Source: UBA2965 sp036526135 (GTDB lineage: Bacteria > Pseudomonadota > Gammaproteobacteria > Pseudomonadales > Azotimanducaceae). From it: a DNA stretch of 53,372 nucleotides. Position 1 is the stretch's first letter, and each line of letters opens with the position of its first letter. Under the pieces are notes generated by a model. That model made no database searches, had not been told where the DNA came from, and saw only the letters and a program-made list of their open reading frames with translations. The translations under genes and the position numbers were made by a program. The stretch covers positions 1 through 53,372 of the forward strand of contig DATCZA010000039.1 of the NCBI GenBank assembly GCA_036526135.1, given 5' to 3'. Of this stretch, positions 7,972 to 16,007 are shown piece after piece.

Positions 7972-9423
7972 GTGCGTCTAGACGACAAGGGTCTGCTGCG
8001 AACCGCAGCTTACGTGGCCGGCGAGTGGGTGGCGGCAGACAGCGGCGAAACCTTCGACGTTCGCAATCCGGCAACCGGAGAAGTGGTTGCCGCGGTGGCG
8101 CGGTGCGGCGCCGCGGAGACCCGCCGTGCCATCGAGGCGGCGGAGCGTGCTCAGGTGGACTGGCGGGCGAGAACGGCCAAGGAGCGTGCGCGCGTGCTGC
8201 GCCGGCTTTACGAGTTGATGATGCTGCATCAGGAGGATCTTGCGCAGATTCTTACCGCCGAGATGGGCAAGCCCATCGTTGAAGCGCGCGGCGAGATCGC
8301 CTACGGGGCAAGCTATCTGGAATGGTTCGCCGAAGAGGCCAAGCGCGTTTACGGCGACACCATCCCGGGCCCCGCGCCGGACAAGCGGATCGTCACCATC
8401 AAGCAGCCCGTGGGCGTCGTCGGCTGCATCACCCCGTGGAATTTCCCCAATGCCATGCTGACCCGCAAGGTCGGGCCCGCCCTCGCCGCCGGCTGCGCGG
8501 TGGTGTGCAAGCCGGCCACCGCGACGCCGCTGTCTGCACTGGCCATCGCGGAGCTTGGGGCGCGGGCCGGCGTGCCGGCGGGTGTTCTGAACGTGCTGGC
8601 CGGAAGCACCCGGGAAATTGGCAGCGAGATCACCGGCAACCCGGCGGTGCGCAAGCTGACCTTCACCGGATCCACCGGCGTGGGCAAAGCGCTCATCGAG
8701 CAGTGCGCGGCCACGGTCAAGCGCACGTCCATGGAGCTCGGGGGGAACGCGCCCTTCATCGTCTTCGACGATGCGGACGTGGACGCCGCCGTCGCGGGGG
8801 CCATCGCATCCAAGTACCGAAACGCGGGCCAGACGTGCGTGTGCGCCAACCGCCTGCTCGTCCAGGCAGGGGTATACGAGGAATTTGCGGAGAAGCTCTC
8901 GGCGGCGGTGGCGGAGTTCCGGCTGGGCGACGGGGCAGAGGAGACCACCACCATCGGTCCCCTCATCGATGCAGGGGCTGCCGACGAGGTGCTGGCAATG
9001 ATCGACGACGCGATCGCCAACGGCGCCAGCGCGGTGATCGGCGGGGCGCGGGCCGCCCAGGGGGGCTCCTTCGTCCAGCCAACCGTTCTCACGGAAGTGA
9101 CCCCGCGCATGCGGGTGTTTCGCGAAGAGATCTTCGGGCCGGTGGCGCCGCTCATCCGGTTCGAGACGGAGGACGAAGCGATCCGGCTGGCCAACGATAC
9201 CGAGTTCGGGCTGGCGTCGTATTTCTACGCCCGGGACGTGGGTCGAATCTGGCGCGTCGCCGAGGGACTCGAATACGGTATCGTCGGGATCAACGAGGGC
9301 ATCGTCTCGAACGAGATGGCGCCTTTCGGCGGGGTCAAGGAGTCGGGTAACGGCCGCGAGGGATCGAAGTACGGGATGGACGACTATCTGGAGATCAAAT
9401 ATCTCTGCATGGGCGGGATCTAG
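7972..9423 (+). CDS. gabD: NAD(P)-dependent succinate-semialdehyde dehydrogenase, GabD-like
   Basis: 483-residue aldehyde dehydrogenase, the length of E. coli GabD. It oxidises succinic semialdehyde to succinate, the last step after HpaI in the homoprotocatechuate route. Visible are the cofactor-site motif TPWNFPNAML, the general base Glu in MELGGNAP, and the catalytic Cys in NAGQTCVCANR with the paired cysteine two residues on, as in GabD. The C-terminal FGGVKESGNGREG is also conserved. The frame is open from 7867, but the GTG at 7972 follows a GGGGAGGGGA ribosome site and gives the standard N-terminus. The dehalogenase starts 14 bases after its stop, so they form one unit. Another aldehyde, such as an arylacetaldehyde, cannot be excluded. 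Confidence 0.82.
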   Translation: MRLDDKGLLRTAAYVAGEWVAADSGETFDVRNPATGEVVAAVARCGAAETRRAIEAAERAQVDWRARTAKERARVLRRLYELMMLHQEDLAQILTAEMGKPIVEARGEIAYGASYLEWFAEEAKRVYGDTIPGPAPDKRIVTIKQPVGVVGCITPWNFPNAMLTRKVGPALAAGCAVVCKPATATPLSALAIAELGARAGVPAGVLNVLAGSTREIGSEITGNPAVRKLTFTGSTGVGKALIEQCAATVKRTSMELGGNAPFIVFDDADVDAAVAGAIASKYRNAGQTCVCANRLLVQAGVYEEFAEKLSAAVAEFRLGDGAEETTTIGPLIDAGAADEVLAMIDDAIANGASAVIGGARAAQGGSFVQPTVLTEVTPRMRVFREEIFGPVAPLIRFETEDEAIRLANDTEFGLASYFYARDVGRIWRVAEGLEYGIVGINEGIVSNEMAPFGGVKESGNGREGSKYGMDDYLEIKYLCMGGI

Positions 9424-9437
9424 CGGGGCTCGCCGTC

Positions 9438-11579
9438 ATGTGGTTTCACGAGAAGGCAAAGCATCGGCCCGTGAGCCTCGGCCCCTATCCCCTGGAGACG
9501 TTGCCCCGGGATCCGGCTCAGAGCGAGATCGAGCTGCGCATGCCGCTGGCAAGGCAGCTGCCGCTGGAAGAGTCGGCGTCTGAGCTTGGCGCGGCCACCG
9601 GGCGCTACCTCTCGCTCTTCCTGGAGTTTCGCGACGGCGAGGTGGCTCCTCAGCCCGCGCCCGTCCCCGACGACGTCGACCTCCGTGCGGACGACGTCAA
9701 AGGTCTGGCCTACTTCTTCGATGCGGATCACGTGGGTATCTGCGAGCTCCCATCGGGCGCACGACTGATTGAATCTGATGCCCTGGATCACGCCATGGCC
9801 GTCGTCATCCTCGTTCGCTTCGGGCGCCAGCCGGAAGCCGACAACCTCGCCCGGGACTGGATTGCGGGCGCCGAGCACGATGTGGCGGAGCTCAGAGCGG
9901 CGGAGATCGCCGTCACGGTGGCCGGCTACATCCGGCAGCTGGGCTACCCGGCCACCGCTCACGTCCGGCGGGCCACCACCGTGGACCTGGACCGGCTGGC
10001 CGTCCTGTCCGGCGTCTGCGTGCGCAGGGACGGTGCCGTCTGCTCCCCGTACTTTGGTGACGGCTTCGCTGCAGCCGCGGTGACCACGGATTACGCCCTG
10101 GCGGTGGATGCCCCTCTGGCCCCGGACCAGGGCAAGGCCCGGGGCCGGCGCTACCACCGGGGTCAAAACGGCGCGGTCTCCGGCAGAGAACGCCGTCGCC
10201 GGGACCGGCGTGCGTCTCACTTGAGCCGCTATCCCATGGAGCAGGTCCGTCGGGTCGAACGGCCGACCACGCTGATCATCGACGATGAGGTTCCCAGGGT
10301 TCCGAAGCGGGCGAACTTTTTTACGCGGGCGGCTTTTGGCGACCTTGGCGAGAAGTCCCAGCGCGAGGTCCGCCGGTTTGCCTACAAGCACCCTTCCACG
10401 GCGGGGACCATGCAGCTCATCAGGAGCATGGTGTCGTTGCAGGACGGGGAGATCGCCGGTTCCCGTTGGGCCTCGCTGGACTCGAAAGCCAACGCTGCGG
10501 CCATAAAGTCGCTCGGCTACCACCTCGGGGCGGATCTCGTGGGCATCTGCGAGATTCCGCCGTATGCCTGGTACTCCCATCAGGCAGACGGAACGCTCAT
10601 CGAGCCGTATCACCGCTTTGCCGTGGTGATGCTCATCGATCAGGGCTTCGACACCATGGAGGGCGCCAGCGGGGACGACTGGATTTCCGGTGCGCAGTCC
10701 ATGCGAGGCTACGTGCGTGGTGCGGAAATCGCTGGCGTGATGGCCGAGTTTCTGCGCTCCGTGGGAGTCTCGGCGCGACCGCAGACCAACGCGGACAGCG
10801 ACGTTCTGCACATACCGCTGATTCTGTGGGCGGGCCTTGGCGAGCTCAGCCGAATCGGCGAGCTGGTGCTGAACCCGTTCGTCGGTCCCCGTTTCAAGTC
10901 CGTGGTGCTGACCACGGATCTGCCCCTGGAGGTGGACGCGCCCATAGACTTCGGGCTGCAGTATTTCTGCAATCATTGCCTGAAGTGCGCGCGGGAATGT
11001 CCCTGCAACGCGATTCCTACGGGCTCCAAGGTCATGTTCAACGGGTACGAGATCTGGAAGCCGGACGTGGAGCGGTGCACGCGCTACCGCATTACCAACC
11101 AGAAAGGGGCGGCCTGCGGAAGGTGCATGAAGACCTGCCCGCTCAACAAGGTGGTGGGCGCCGATGGCGCTCTTGCGCACCGAGCCGGCAACTGGCTGGC
11201 AATTCATCTTCCCTGGCTGCGGCCGCTCCTGGTTCCCATCGCCACGCGGCTGGATGACCGGACCGGCTACGGGGCCCGTAACCCGGTGAAGAAGTGGTGG
11301 TTCGATCTGGAGATCGTCGACGGCGTATGCGTCCATGCAGAAGCGAACCAGCGCGACCTCGACGTCGGTCGGTCGGCGGCTTCCCGGCGCGATACCGTGG
11401 GCTACCATCCGGCGGATACGATGCCGGCTCCCGATGCTCAGGGTCCCGTTCCCGTCAACCACCGGGAAGCCGTTGGCCGGAGCGCCTTGCTGGAAACCCC
11501 TGCCGATGCGCGTCGCCGGAAACGCAAAGGCGAGCCTGGCCCCTCTCATTACGTTCCGCTCGTCGACGTCACCGATTGA
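9438..11579 (+). CDS. Soluble, NpRdhA-like cobalamin reductive dehalogenase
   Basis: 713-residue B12-dependent reductive dehalogenase of the non-respiratory (catabolic) type; no Tat signal or membrane anchor. The C-terminal half carries two ferredoxin-like [4Fe-4S] motifs (Cys511, 514, 517, 521; Cys547, 560, 563, 567). The cobalamin-domain pattern appears twice: LAYFFDADHVGICELP near residue 90 and LGYHLGADLVGICEIP near 359, matching the vestigial N-terminal duplication known for NpRdhA. Ser421, Tyr425, Lys487 and Arg551 each fall one below NpRdhA Ser422, Tyr426, Lys488 and Arg552 (numbers from memory), which bind a halophenol substrate and donate the proton. The fused reductase found in BhbA is absent, so a separate electron donor is needed. 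It sits between gabD and hpaR/hpaB, suggesting ortho-halogenated 4-hydroxyphenyl substrates; this is inference. Confidence 0.88.
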   Translation: MWFHEKAKHRPVSLGPYPLETLPRDPAQSEIELRMPLARQLPLEESASELGAATGRYLSLFLEFRDGEVAPQPAPVPDDVDLRADDVKGLAYFFDADHVGICELPSGARLIESDALDHAMAVVILVRFGRQPEADNLARDWIAGAEHDVAELRAAEIAVTVAGYIRQLGYPATAHVRRATTVDLDRLAVLSGVCVRRDGAVCSPYFGDGFAAAAVTTDYALAVDAPLAPDQGKARGRRYHRGQNGAVSGRERRRRDRRASHLSRYPMEQVRRVERPTTLIIDDEVPRVPKRANFFTRAAFGDLGEKSQREVRRFAYKHPSTAGTMQLIRSMVSLQDGEIAGSRWASLDSKANAAAIKSLGYHLGADLVGICEIPPYAWYSHQADGTLIEPYHRFAVVMLIDQGFDTMEGASGDDWISGAQSMRGYVRGAEIAGVMAEFLRSVGVSARPQTNADSDVLHIPLILWAGLGELSRIGELVLNPFVGPRFKSVVLTTDLPLEVDAPIDFGLQYFCNHCLKCARECPCNAIPTGSKVMFNGYEIWKPDVERCTRYRITNQKGAACGRCMKTCPLNKVVGADGALAHRAGNWLAIHLPWLRPLLVPIATRLDDRTGYGARNPVKKWWFDLEIVDGVCVHAEANQRDLDVGRSAASRRDTVGYHPADTMPAPDAQGPVPVNHREAVGRSALLETPADARRRKRKGEPGPSHYVPLVDVTD

Positions 11580-11621
11580 CCCCACCGCTTTTCGGCCCCC
11601 TTGCAGCCGATGATTACCCGG

Positions 11622-11649
11622 TTGACGCGTCTCGAGATTTAACTATCAT
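11622..11649 (+). promoter_or_regulatory. Probable sigma70 promoter for hpaR1-hpaB
   Basis: TTGACG (11622-11627) and TATCAT (11644-11649), each 5 of 6 to consensus, 16 bases apart, in an AT-rich patch unlike its surroundings. The start codon of the first MarR gene is at 11680. Confidence 0.6.
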
Positions 11650-11657
11650 TTTAATTA

Positions 11658-11673
11658 TTAATACATGAACTAA
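11658..11673. promoter_or_regulatory. Imperfect palindrome, candidate HpaR operator
   Basis: TTAATACATGAACTAA, a 16-base dyad with 6 of 8 pairs matching, lies just downstream of the predicted -10 element and six bases before the hpaR1 GTG. It shares the TTAA...CATG...TAA pattern with the perfect palindrome before the second MarR gene. The position fits autorepression, as described for HpaR; binding is inferred. Confidence 0.5.
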
Positions 11674-11679
11674 AAGCGC

Positions 11680-12135
11680 GTGAACGACTTCGACCGATCC
11701 CTGCCCATGCTGCTTTACCGGGCCCTTGACCTGATCATGCCCAGATTTCGCGCCATATTCGGCGGGTTCGGGCTCACTGAGCAGCAGTGGCGCGTGCTGC
11801 GGGTGCTGTGGCAGCGGGATGGTCGTGCGCTGCTCGAACTTGCCGACGCCACCCTGATCTCGGCGCCCAGCATGGTCGGGGTGGTGGATCGCCTGGCGCG
11901 CAGCGGTCTGGTGGAACGACGCCGGTCGCAGAGTGATCGGCGGGTCGTGCGGGTGTTTCTCACCGGGCGCGGCAGGGACTTAGAGGAACAGGTCACGCCC
12001 CTGGTGGACGCGGCCTACGCGGACCTGCGCGGGAGCGTGGGGGAGGGTGACTGGGAGGTTCTGCTCGGCGCGCTGGCCCGGCTGAATGCAGGGCTTGCTG
12101 ACCTGGACCGGATCGACGAGGTGGTCAATCGCTGA
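11680..12135 (+). CDS. hpaR: MarR-family regulator, HpaR-like (copy 1)
   Basis: 151-residue winged-helix repressor with the HpaR signature: FDRSLPMLLYRALD at the start, GLTEQQWRVLRVLW in the recognition region, ISAPSMVGVVDRL and the wing SQSDRRVVRVFLT. HpaR-type proteins repress 4-hydroxyphenylacetate genes and release DNA on binding the aromatic acid. The start is a GTG at 11680. It is followed 24 bases later by hpaB, so it is the leader gene of that operon. A paralogue with the same N-terminal SLPMLL motif is at 13698, preceding hpaE, so each half of the pathway has its own repressor gene. Effector identity (plain or halogenated acid) is not known. Confidence 0.87.
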   Translation: MNDFDRSLPMLLYRALDLIMPRFRAIFGGFGLTEQQWRVLRVLWQRDGRALLELADATLISAPSMVGVVDRLARSGLVERRRSQSDRRVVRVFLTGRGRDLEEQVTPLVDAAYADLRGSVGEGDWEVLLGALARLNAGLADLDRIDEVVNR

Positions 12136-12159
12136 ACCGGCGAAGCGAGGAGATTTACG

Positions 12160-13611
12160 ATGGGAATCAGAACGGGTGCGCAATACCTCGAAGGGCTCAG
12201 AGACGGCCGTGAGGTCTGGATGCATGGCAGGCGGATAGAGGACGTGACGACCGAGCCGGGGCTCTGCCGCGGTGCCCACACGCTGGCGGATTTTCTGGAT
12301 CGGGTTCACGAGCCTGCCCATCGCGAAAAACTCTCCTATGCCGAGGCGGGTAGCGACGAGCGATTCAGCCTGTCCTTCCTCAAGCCCGGGTCCAGGGAGG
12401 ACGTGGAGCGCCGAGGTGCCGCGTTCTACGAATGGGCGAAGTGGTCGGGCGGCATGTTCGGACGCACGCCCGACTACAAGAACGCCTCGGTGATGGCGTT
12501 TGCCGCGGCGTCGGAATTTCTCGCCGGGGAGGGCGGGCGACCGGAGTTCGCGGAGAACATGCGTCGCTACTACGAAAAGGCCCGTGTGGAGGACCTGGTG
12601 CTCACCCACACGCTGGTCAATCCGCAGTTCAACGCGGCGCTTGCGGCGGCGGGTCGATCGAGTCCCGAGGTGGCCCTGCAGATCGTGGGCGAGAACGATG
12701 CCGGCGTGGTCGTCAACGGCGCGCGGCTGCTTGCCACGCTGGGCCCCCATGCGGACGAGATCGAGGTGTTTCCGTCCACCCTCCTGAAGGCCTCGCCGGA
12801 GAACGTGCCCTTTGCCATCGCTTTCACCATCCCCATCGACACCAGGGGCCTGCGGCTCATCTGTCGGGACACCTACGACGCGGGCAAGAGCCATTTCGAT
12901 GCGCCTCTGGCATCCCGATTCGAGGAAATGGACGCGGTGGTCATCTTCGACAACGTGTTGGTGCCCTGGGAGCGTGTGTTCATGTACCAGGCGCCGCTGC
13001 TGTGCAACCGCGCGTTTGCGGAGACCAACGCCGTCGTGCACATGATGCATCAGGTGGCCTGCGGGAAGCTGGCCAAGGCGGAGTTCATCGTGGGTCTGCT
13101 CTGCGCCATGGCCAAGGCCTCGGGCAAAGACAAGGATGCCAACGTCAAAGGCCAGATCGCGGAAGCGATGTGGATAGTCGAAACCGTCCGGGCCTTTCTG
13201 TTCAGCGCCGAGCAGCAGGCAGAACCCGATCGCTGGGGCCTGTGGGTACCCAAGCGCCTGCCTCTGGATACGTCCCGTAACCTGTTCCCGAGGCTTTATC
13301 CGAAGCTCGTGGAAACGGTGCACATGCTCGGCTCTAGTTCGCTCATGGCCACGCCCTGCGAGGCCGATTTCGAAAACGCCATTGCCGGGGACGTGGAGCA
13401 ATACTTTCAGCTCACCAATCTGGAGAGCAGGGACCGCGTTGCCCTGTTCCGGCTGGCGCACGACGTCGCGGTCTCAGGATTCGGCAACCGTCAGGTGCTC
13501 TACGAGCGCTTTTTCTTCGGTCCCCAGCCGGTCATGGCCTCGATCTACTACGATCTTTACGATAAGGACAGCGTGATGGATCGCGTCACGGAAATGCTCA
13601 ATGGCTGTTGA
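12160..13611 (+). CDS. hpaB: 4-hydroxyphenylacetate 3-monooxygenase, oxygenase component
   Basis: 483-residue FADH2-dependent hydroxylase of the HpaB family (acyl-CoA dehydrogenase fold). It hydroxylates 4-hydroxyphenylacetate ortho to the phenol group, giving homoprotocatechuate (3,4-dihydroxyphenylacetate). Arg102 and Tyr106 in MFGRTPDYKNASV and His150 in LTHTLVNPQ correspond to the substrate residues Arg100, Tyr104 and His142 of the Thermus enzyme (numbers from memory). The ATG follows a GAGGAG ribosome site. The enzyme needs reduced flavin from a reductase (HpaC), which I do not see in the window. Placed between two HpaR genes and 0.6 kb after the dehalogenase, it is the natural next step once halogens are removed. 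HpaB-like halophenol monooxygenases are a possible alternative role. Confidence 0.9.
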   Translation: MGIRTGAQYLEGLRDGREVWMHGRRIEDVTTEPGLCRGAHTLADFLDRVHEPAHREKLSYAEAGSDERFSLSFLKPGSREDVERRGAAFYEWAKWSGGMFGRTPDYKNASVMAFAAASEFLAGEGGRPEFAENMRRYYEKARVEDLVLTHTLVNPQFNAALAAAGRSSPEVALQIVGENDAGVVVNGARLLATLGPHADEIEVFPSTLLKASPENVPFAIAFTIPIDTRGLRLICRDTYDAGKSHFDAPLASRFEEMDAVVIFDNVLVPWERVFMYQAPLLCNRAFAETNAVVHMMHQVACGKLAKAEFIVGLLCAMAKASGKDKDANVKGQIAEAMWIVETVRAFLFSAEQQAEPDRWGLWVPKRLPLDTSRNLFPRLYPKLVETVHMLGSSSLMATPCEADFENAIAGDVEQYFQLTNLESRDRVALFRLAHDVAVSGFGNRQVLYERFFFGPQPVMASIYYDLYDKDSVMDRVTEMLNGC

Positions 13612-13652
13612 GACGACGGGTTCCAGTGGCATTGCGGATGCAACACAGGGAA

Positions 13653-13664
13653 TTAACATGTTAA
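13653..13664. promoter_or_regulatory. Perfect 12-base palindrome, candidate HpaR operator
   Basis: TTAACATGTTAA is an exact dyad located 33 bases before the GTG of the second MarR gene, in the short AT-rich gap after hpaB. It resembles the dyad before the first MarR gene (11658-11673). Use as a MarR operator is inferred from symmetry and position. Confidence 0.55.
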
Positions 13665-13697
13665 ATAATCGCTCATCTTGGAAGGCCGGAGCCTTGC

Positions 13698-14165
13698 GTG
13701 GCGCAACCCCGCAAATTCAGTGAGTCTCTGCCCATGCTTCTGCTCCGGGCCCGCGAGACCTCTATGGCCTATTTCCGGCCTTCCCTGCAGGAGCGGGGGC
13801 TCACCGAGCAGCAATGGCGTGTGCTTCGGGCGTTGCAGGAATCTGGCGAGCTGTCGGCGTCGGGGCTTTCACACGCGTGCGTGATTCTGGCGCCCAGCAT
13901 GACGCGGATACTGCGTCGGCTTGCCGAGGAGGGGCTCGTTTCGTCGAAGCGGTCGCGCCGCGACGGCAGGGAGCTCACGGTGAGGTTGACCCGCGCGGGC
14001 GAGCGTCTGATCGACGAGATCGCGCCCATCAGCGAGCGTCAGTACGCGCTCATCCGCGAACGGCTGCAACCGGAAAAGCTGGAGCAGCTCCACAGCCTGC
14101 TGCACGACTTCGTGGAACTGGATGGCGAGCACCTGAAAGGGGCCGCATCGGGAGAGACCCAATGA
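13698..14165 (+). CDS. MarR-family regulator, HpaR-like (copy 2)
   Basis: 155-residue winged-helix regulator, clearly paralogous to the gene at 11680: both have SLPMLL near the N-terminus and GLTEQQWRVLRAL in the DNA-binding core, followed by LAPSMTRILRRLAEEGLV and the wing SRRDGRELTVRLT. The start is a GTG at 13698. Its TGA overlaps the ATG of hpaE (ATGA at 14162-14165), so regulator and dehydrogenase are translationally coupled. The two repressors may respond to different ligands, for example the substrate acid and the catechol; this is inference. Conserved MarR architecture makes the family call firm. Confidence 0.86.
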   Translation: MAQPRKFSESLPMLLLRARETSMAYFRPSLQERGLTEQQWRVLRALQESGELSASGLSHACVILAPSMTRILRRLAEEGLVSSKRSRRDGRELTVRLTRAGERLIDEIAPISERQYALIRERLQPEKLEQLHSLLHDFVELDGEHLKGAASGETQ

Positions 14166-15685
14166 GCCAACTGCTTCACGAAAACCTGGCAAAGCTCGAC
14201 CTGCACCTGGCGCGTTTCCGCAACCGAACGCTGGGGCACCTCATCGACGGGGAGGAAGCCGAAGGCGTCTCGGGCGAGACGTTTACGAACACTACCCCGG
14301 TGGACGACTCTCCGGTGAACGAGGTGGCCCGGGGTGCCGAGGAAGACGTAACCAGAGCGACGCGGGCAGCCGTAAGGGCGTTTGGCGAGTGGCGTGACAT
14401 GCCGGGTGCCCGCCGGCGCGGCCTGCTCCACGGGATCGCCGATGCCATCGAGGCGCGGGCTGAGGAGATTGCCCTGGTGGAGTCGTACGACACCGGCCAG
14501 CCGCTGCGTTTCATGAGCAGCGCGGCGCTGCGCGGAGCCGAAAACTTCCGGTTTTATGCCGACCGAGCGCCGGAAGCCCGCAACGGCCTCTCCACTCCCG
14601 CCGATCAGCATGTGAACTACAGTGTCCGCCAACCGATCGGGCCGGTCGGCGTCATCACCCCTTGGAACACGCCGTTCATGCTCTCCACCTGGAAGATCGC
14701 TCCGGCTCTGGCCGCCGGCTGCACGGTGGTGCACAAGCCGGCAGAGTGGAGCCCCCTCTCGGCCAGCATACTCGCGGAGATCTGTCGAGATGCCGGGCTG
14801 CCTGCCGGCGTGCTCAACACGGTTCATGGGCTAGGCGAGGAGGCTGGCGTGGCGCTCACGGAGCAGCCGGACATCCGAGCCATCGCTTTCGTGGGCGAGT
14901 CCCAAACGGGCCGCGCGATCATGAGCCAGGGCGCGAGCACGCTCAAGCGCGTGCACTTCGAGCTCGGCGGGAAGAATCCGGTCATCGTGTTCGACGACGC
15001 CGATCTCGAACGCGCGCTGGATGCCTGCACGTTCATGATCTACAGCCTCAACGGCGAGCGGTGCACCTCGTCGAGCCGACTGCTCGTGCAGGCGACGATC
15101 TACGATGAGTTCTGCGCCCGGGTGGCTGAGCGAGCCGGGCAGATCCGTGTGGGCCACCCGCTGGATCCCGCCACCGAGGTGGGACCGCTGATTCATCCGC
15201 GCCACCTCGAAAAGGTGCTCGGGTACTGCGCGCTGGCGCAGACCGAAGGGGCTACCGTGGCGGTCGGGGGCGGCCCTCCGGGGGACGCGGCCGCCGGGAA
15301 CTACGTGGCGCCCACGCTCTTTACCCACGCGCGCAACGACATGCGTATCGCCCAGGAGGAGATATTCGGTCCCGTGCTGACGGCGATCCCTTTCGACGAC
15401 GAAGCCGAGGCCGTTGAGCTTGCCAACCAGGTGGAGTTCGGCCTGGCCGGTTACGTCTGGACGGGGGACGTGGGCAGATCGCACCGGCTTGCGCGCGACC
15501 TGGATGCGGGCATGATCTGGGTCAACTCGGAAAACAACCGTCATCTGCCGACCCCGTTCGGCGGCATGAAGGCAAGCGGCATCGGCCGGGACGGCGGTGA
15601 CTACAGCTTTGATTTCTACATGGAAACCAAGAACGTGTGCATATCCCTCGGCAAGCACCGTGTGCCCAGCCTGGGCAAGGGGTGA
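14162..15685 (+). CDS. hpaE: 5-carboxymethyl-2-hydroxymuconate semialdehyde dehydrogenase
   Basis: 507-residue NAD-dependent aldehyde dehydrogenase. It oxidises the semialdehyde produced by extradiol cleavage of homoprotocatechuate to the dicarboxylate used by HpaF. Motifs: TPWNTPFML (cofactor site), FVGESQTG, the general base Glu in FELGGKNP and the catalytic Cys in NGERCTSSSRL, with the ERCTSSSR form typical of HpaE and related muconic semialdehyde dehydrogenases. The C-terminal LPTPFGGMKASGIGRDGG is canonical. It starts within the stop of the upstream MarR gene and is followed after 7 bases by the ligA-like gene, making a hpaR2-hpaE-ligA-ligB operon. The HpaE assignment rests on both motif set and neighbours. 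Confidence 0.88.
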   Translation: MSQLLHENLAKLDLHLARFRNRTLGHLIDGEEAEGVSGETFTNTTPVDDSPVNEVARGAEEDVTRATRAAVRAFGEWRDMPGARRRGLLHGIADAIEARAEEIALVESYDTGQPLRFMSSAALRGAENFRFYADRAPEARNGLSTPADQHVNYSVRQPIGPVGVITPWNTPFMLSTWKIAPALAAGCTVVHKPAEWSPLSASILAEICRDAGLPAGVLNTVHGLGEEAGVALTEQPDIRAIAFVGESQTGRAIMSQGASTLKRVHFELGGKNPVIVFDDADLERALDACTFMIYSLNGERCTSSSRLLVQATIYDEFCARVAERAGQIRVGHPLDPATEVGPLIHPRHLEKVLGYCALAQTEGATVAVGGGPPGDAAAGNYVAPTLFTHARNDMRIAQEEIFGPVLTAIPFDDEAEAVELANQVEFGLAGYVWTGDVGRSHRLARDLDAGMIWVNSENNRHLPTPFGGMKASGIGRDGGDYSFDFYMETKNVCISLGKHRVPSLGKG

Positions 15686-15692
15686 GGCTACC

Positions 15693-16007
15693 GTGAGTCT
15701 CTACTACGTGCAGAAGCTTCTCTACCAGCTGAATCGGGACCCTCACGCCCGCCGACGCTACGAGGAGGATTTCGACGAGCTGCTGGCCGAGTACGACCTC
15801 GACGCCGAGGAGCTCCACGCCATTCGGGAGCCCGACATCGGGCTTCTCTACGTGATGGGCGTGAACGGCCAGATCCTCATGCACTACGCCGCGCTGCGCG
15901 GCTACGCGTGGGACGAGTACATCAAGGCCATGCGTGACGGCCTTGCCGAGCACGGAGACGTCCGGGCCGGGCTTTACGTGACCACGGACGGCAGGGGGGC
16001 CGTCTGA
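15693..16007 (+). CDS. LigA-like alpha subunit of class III extradiol dioxygenase
   Basis: 104-residue helical protein of the LigA domain family, the small subunit of protocatechuate 4,5-dioxygenase-type enzymes, which closes the active site of the catalytic beta subunit. GLLYVMGVNGQILMHYAALRGY is the recognisable central portion (given in part: GVNGQILMHYAALRG). The GTG start at 15693 follows a GGTGAGG ribosome site. Its TGA overlaps the ATG of the beta subunit (TGATG at 16005-16009), so the two are coupled. In standard HPA pathways ring cleavage uses the single-subunit HpaD, so a two-subunit LigA/LigB arrangement here is unusual. Confidence 0.82.
   Translation: MSLYYVQKLLYQLNRDPHARRRYEEDFDELLAEYDLDAEELHAIREPDIGLLYVMGVNGQILMHYAALRGYAWDEYIKAMRDGLAEHGDVRAGLYVTTDGRGAV

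Noticed and set aside
9438..11579. Respiratory reductive dehalogenase or epoxyqueuosine reductase (QueG)
   Set aside because: No Tat signal or RdhB anchor, and the protein is far longer than QueG with the NpRdhA-type duplication and active-site residues.
9420..11585. 721-codon antisense frame opposite the dehalogenase
   Set aside because: Opposite strand has all dehalogenase motifs; the antisense product is low-complexity.
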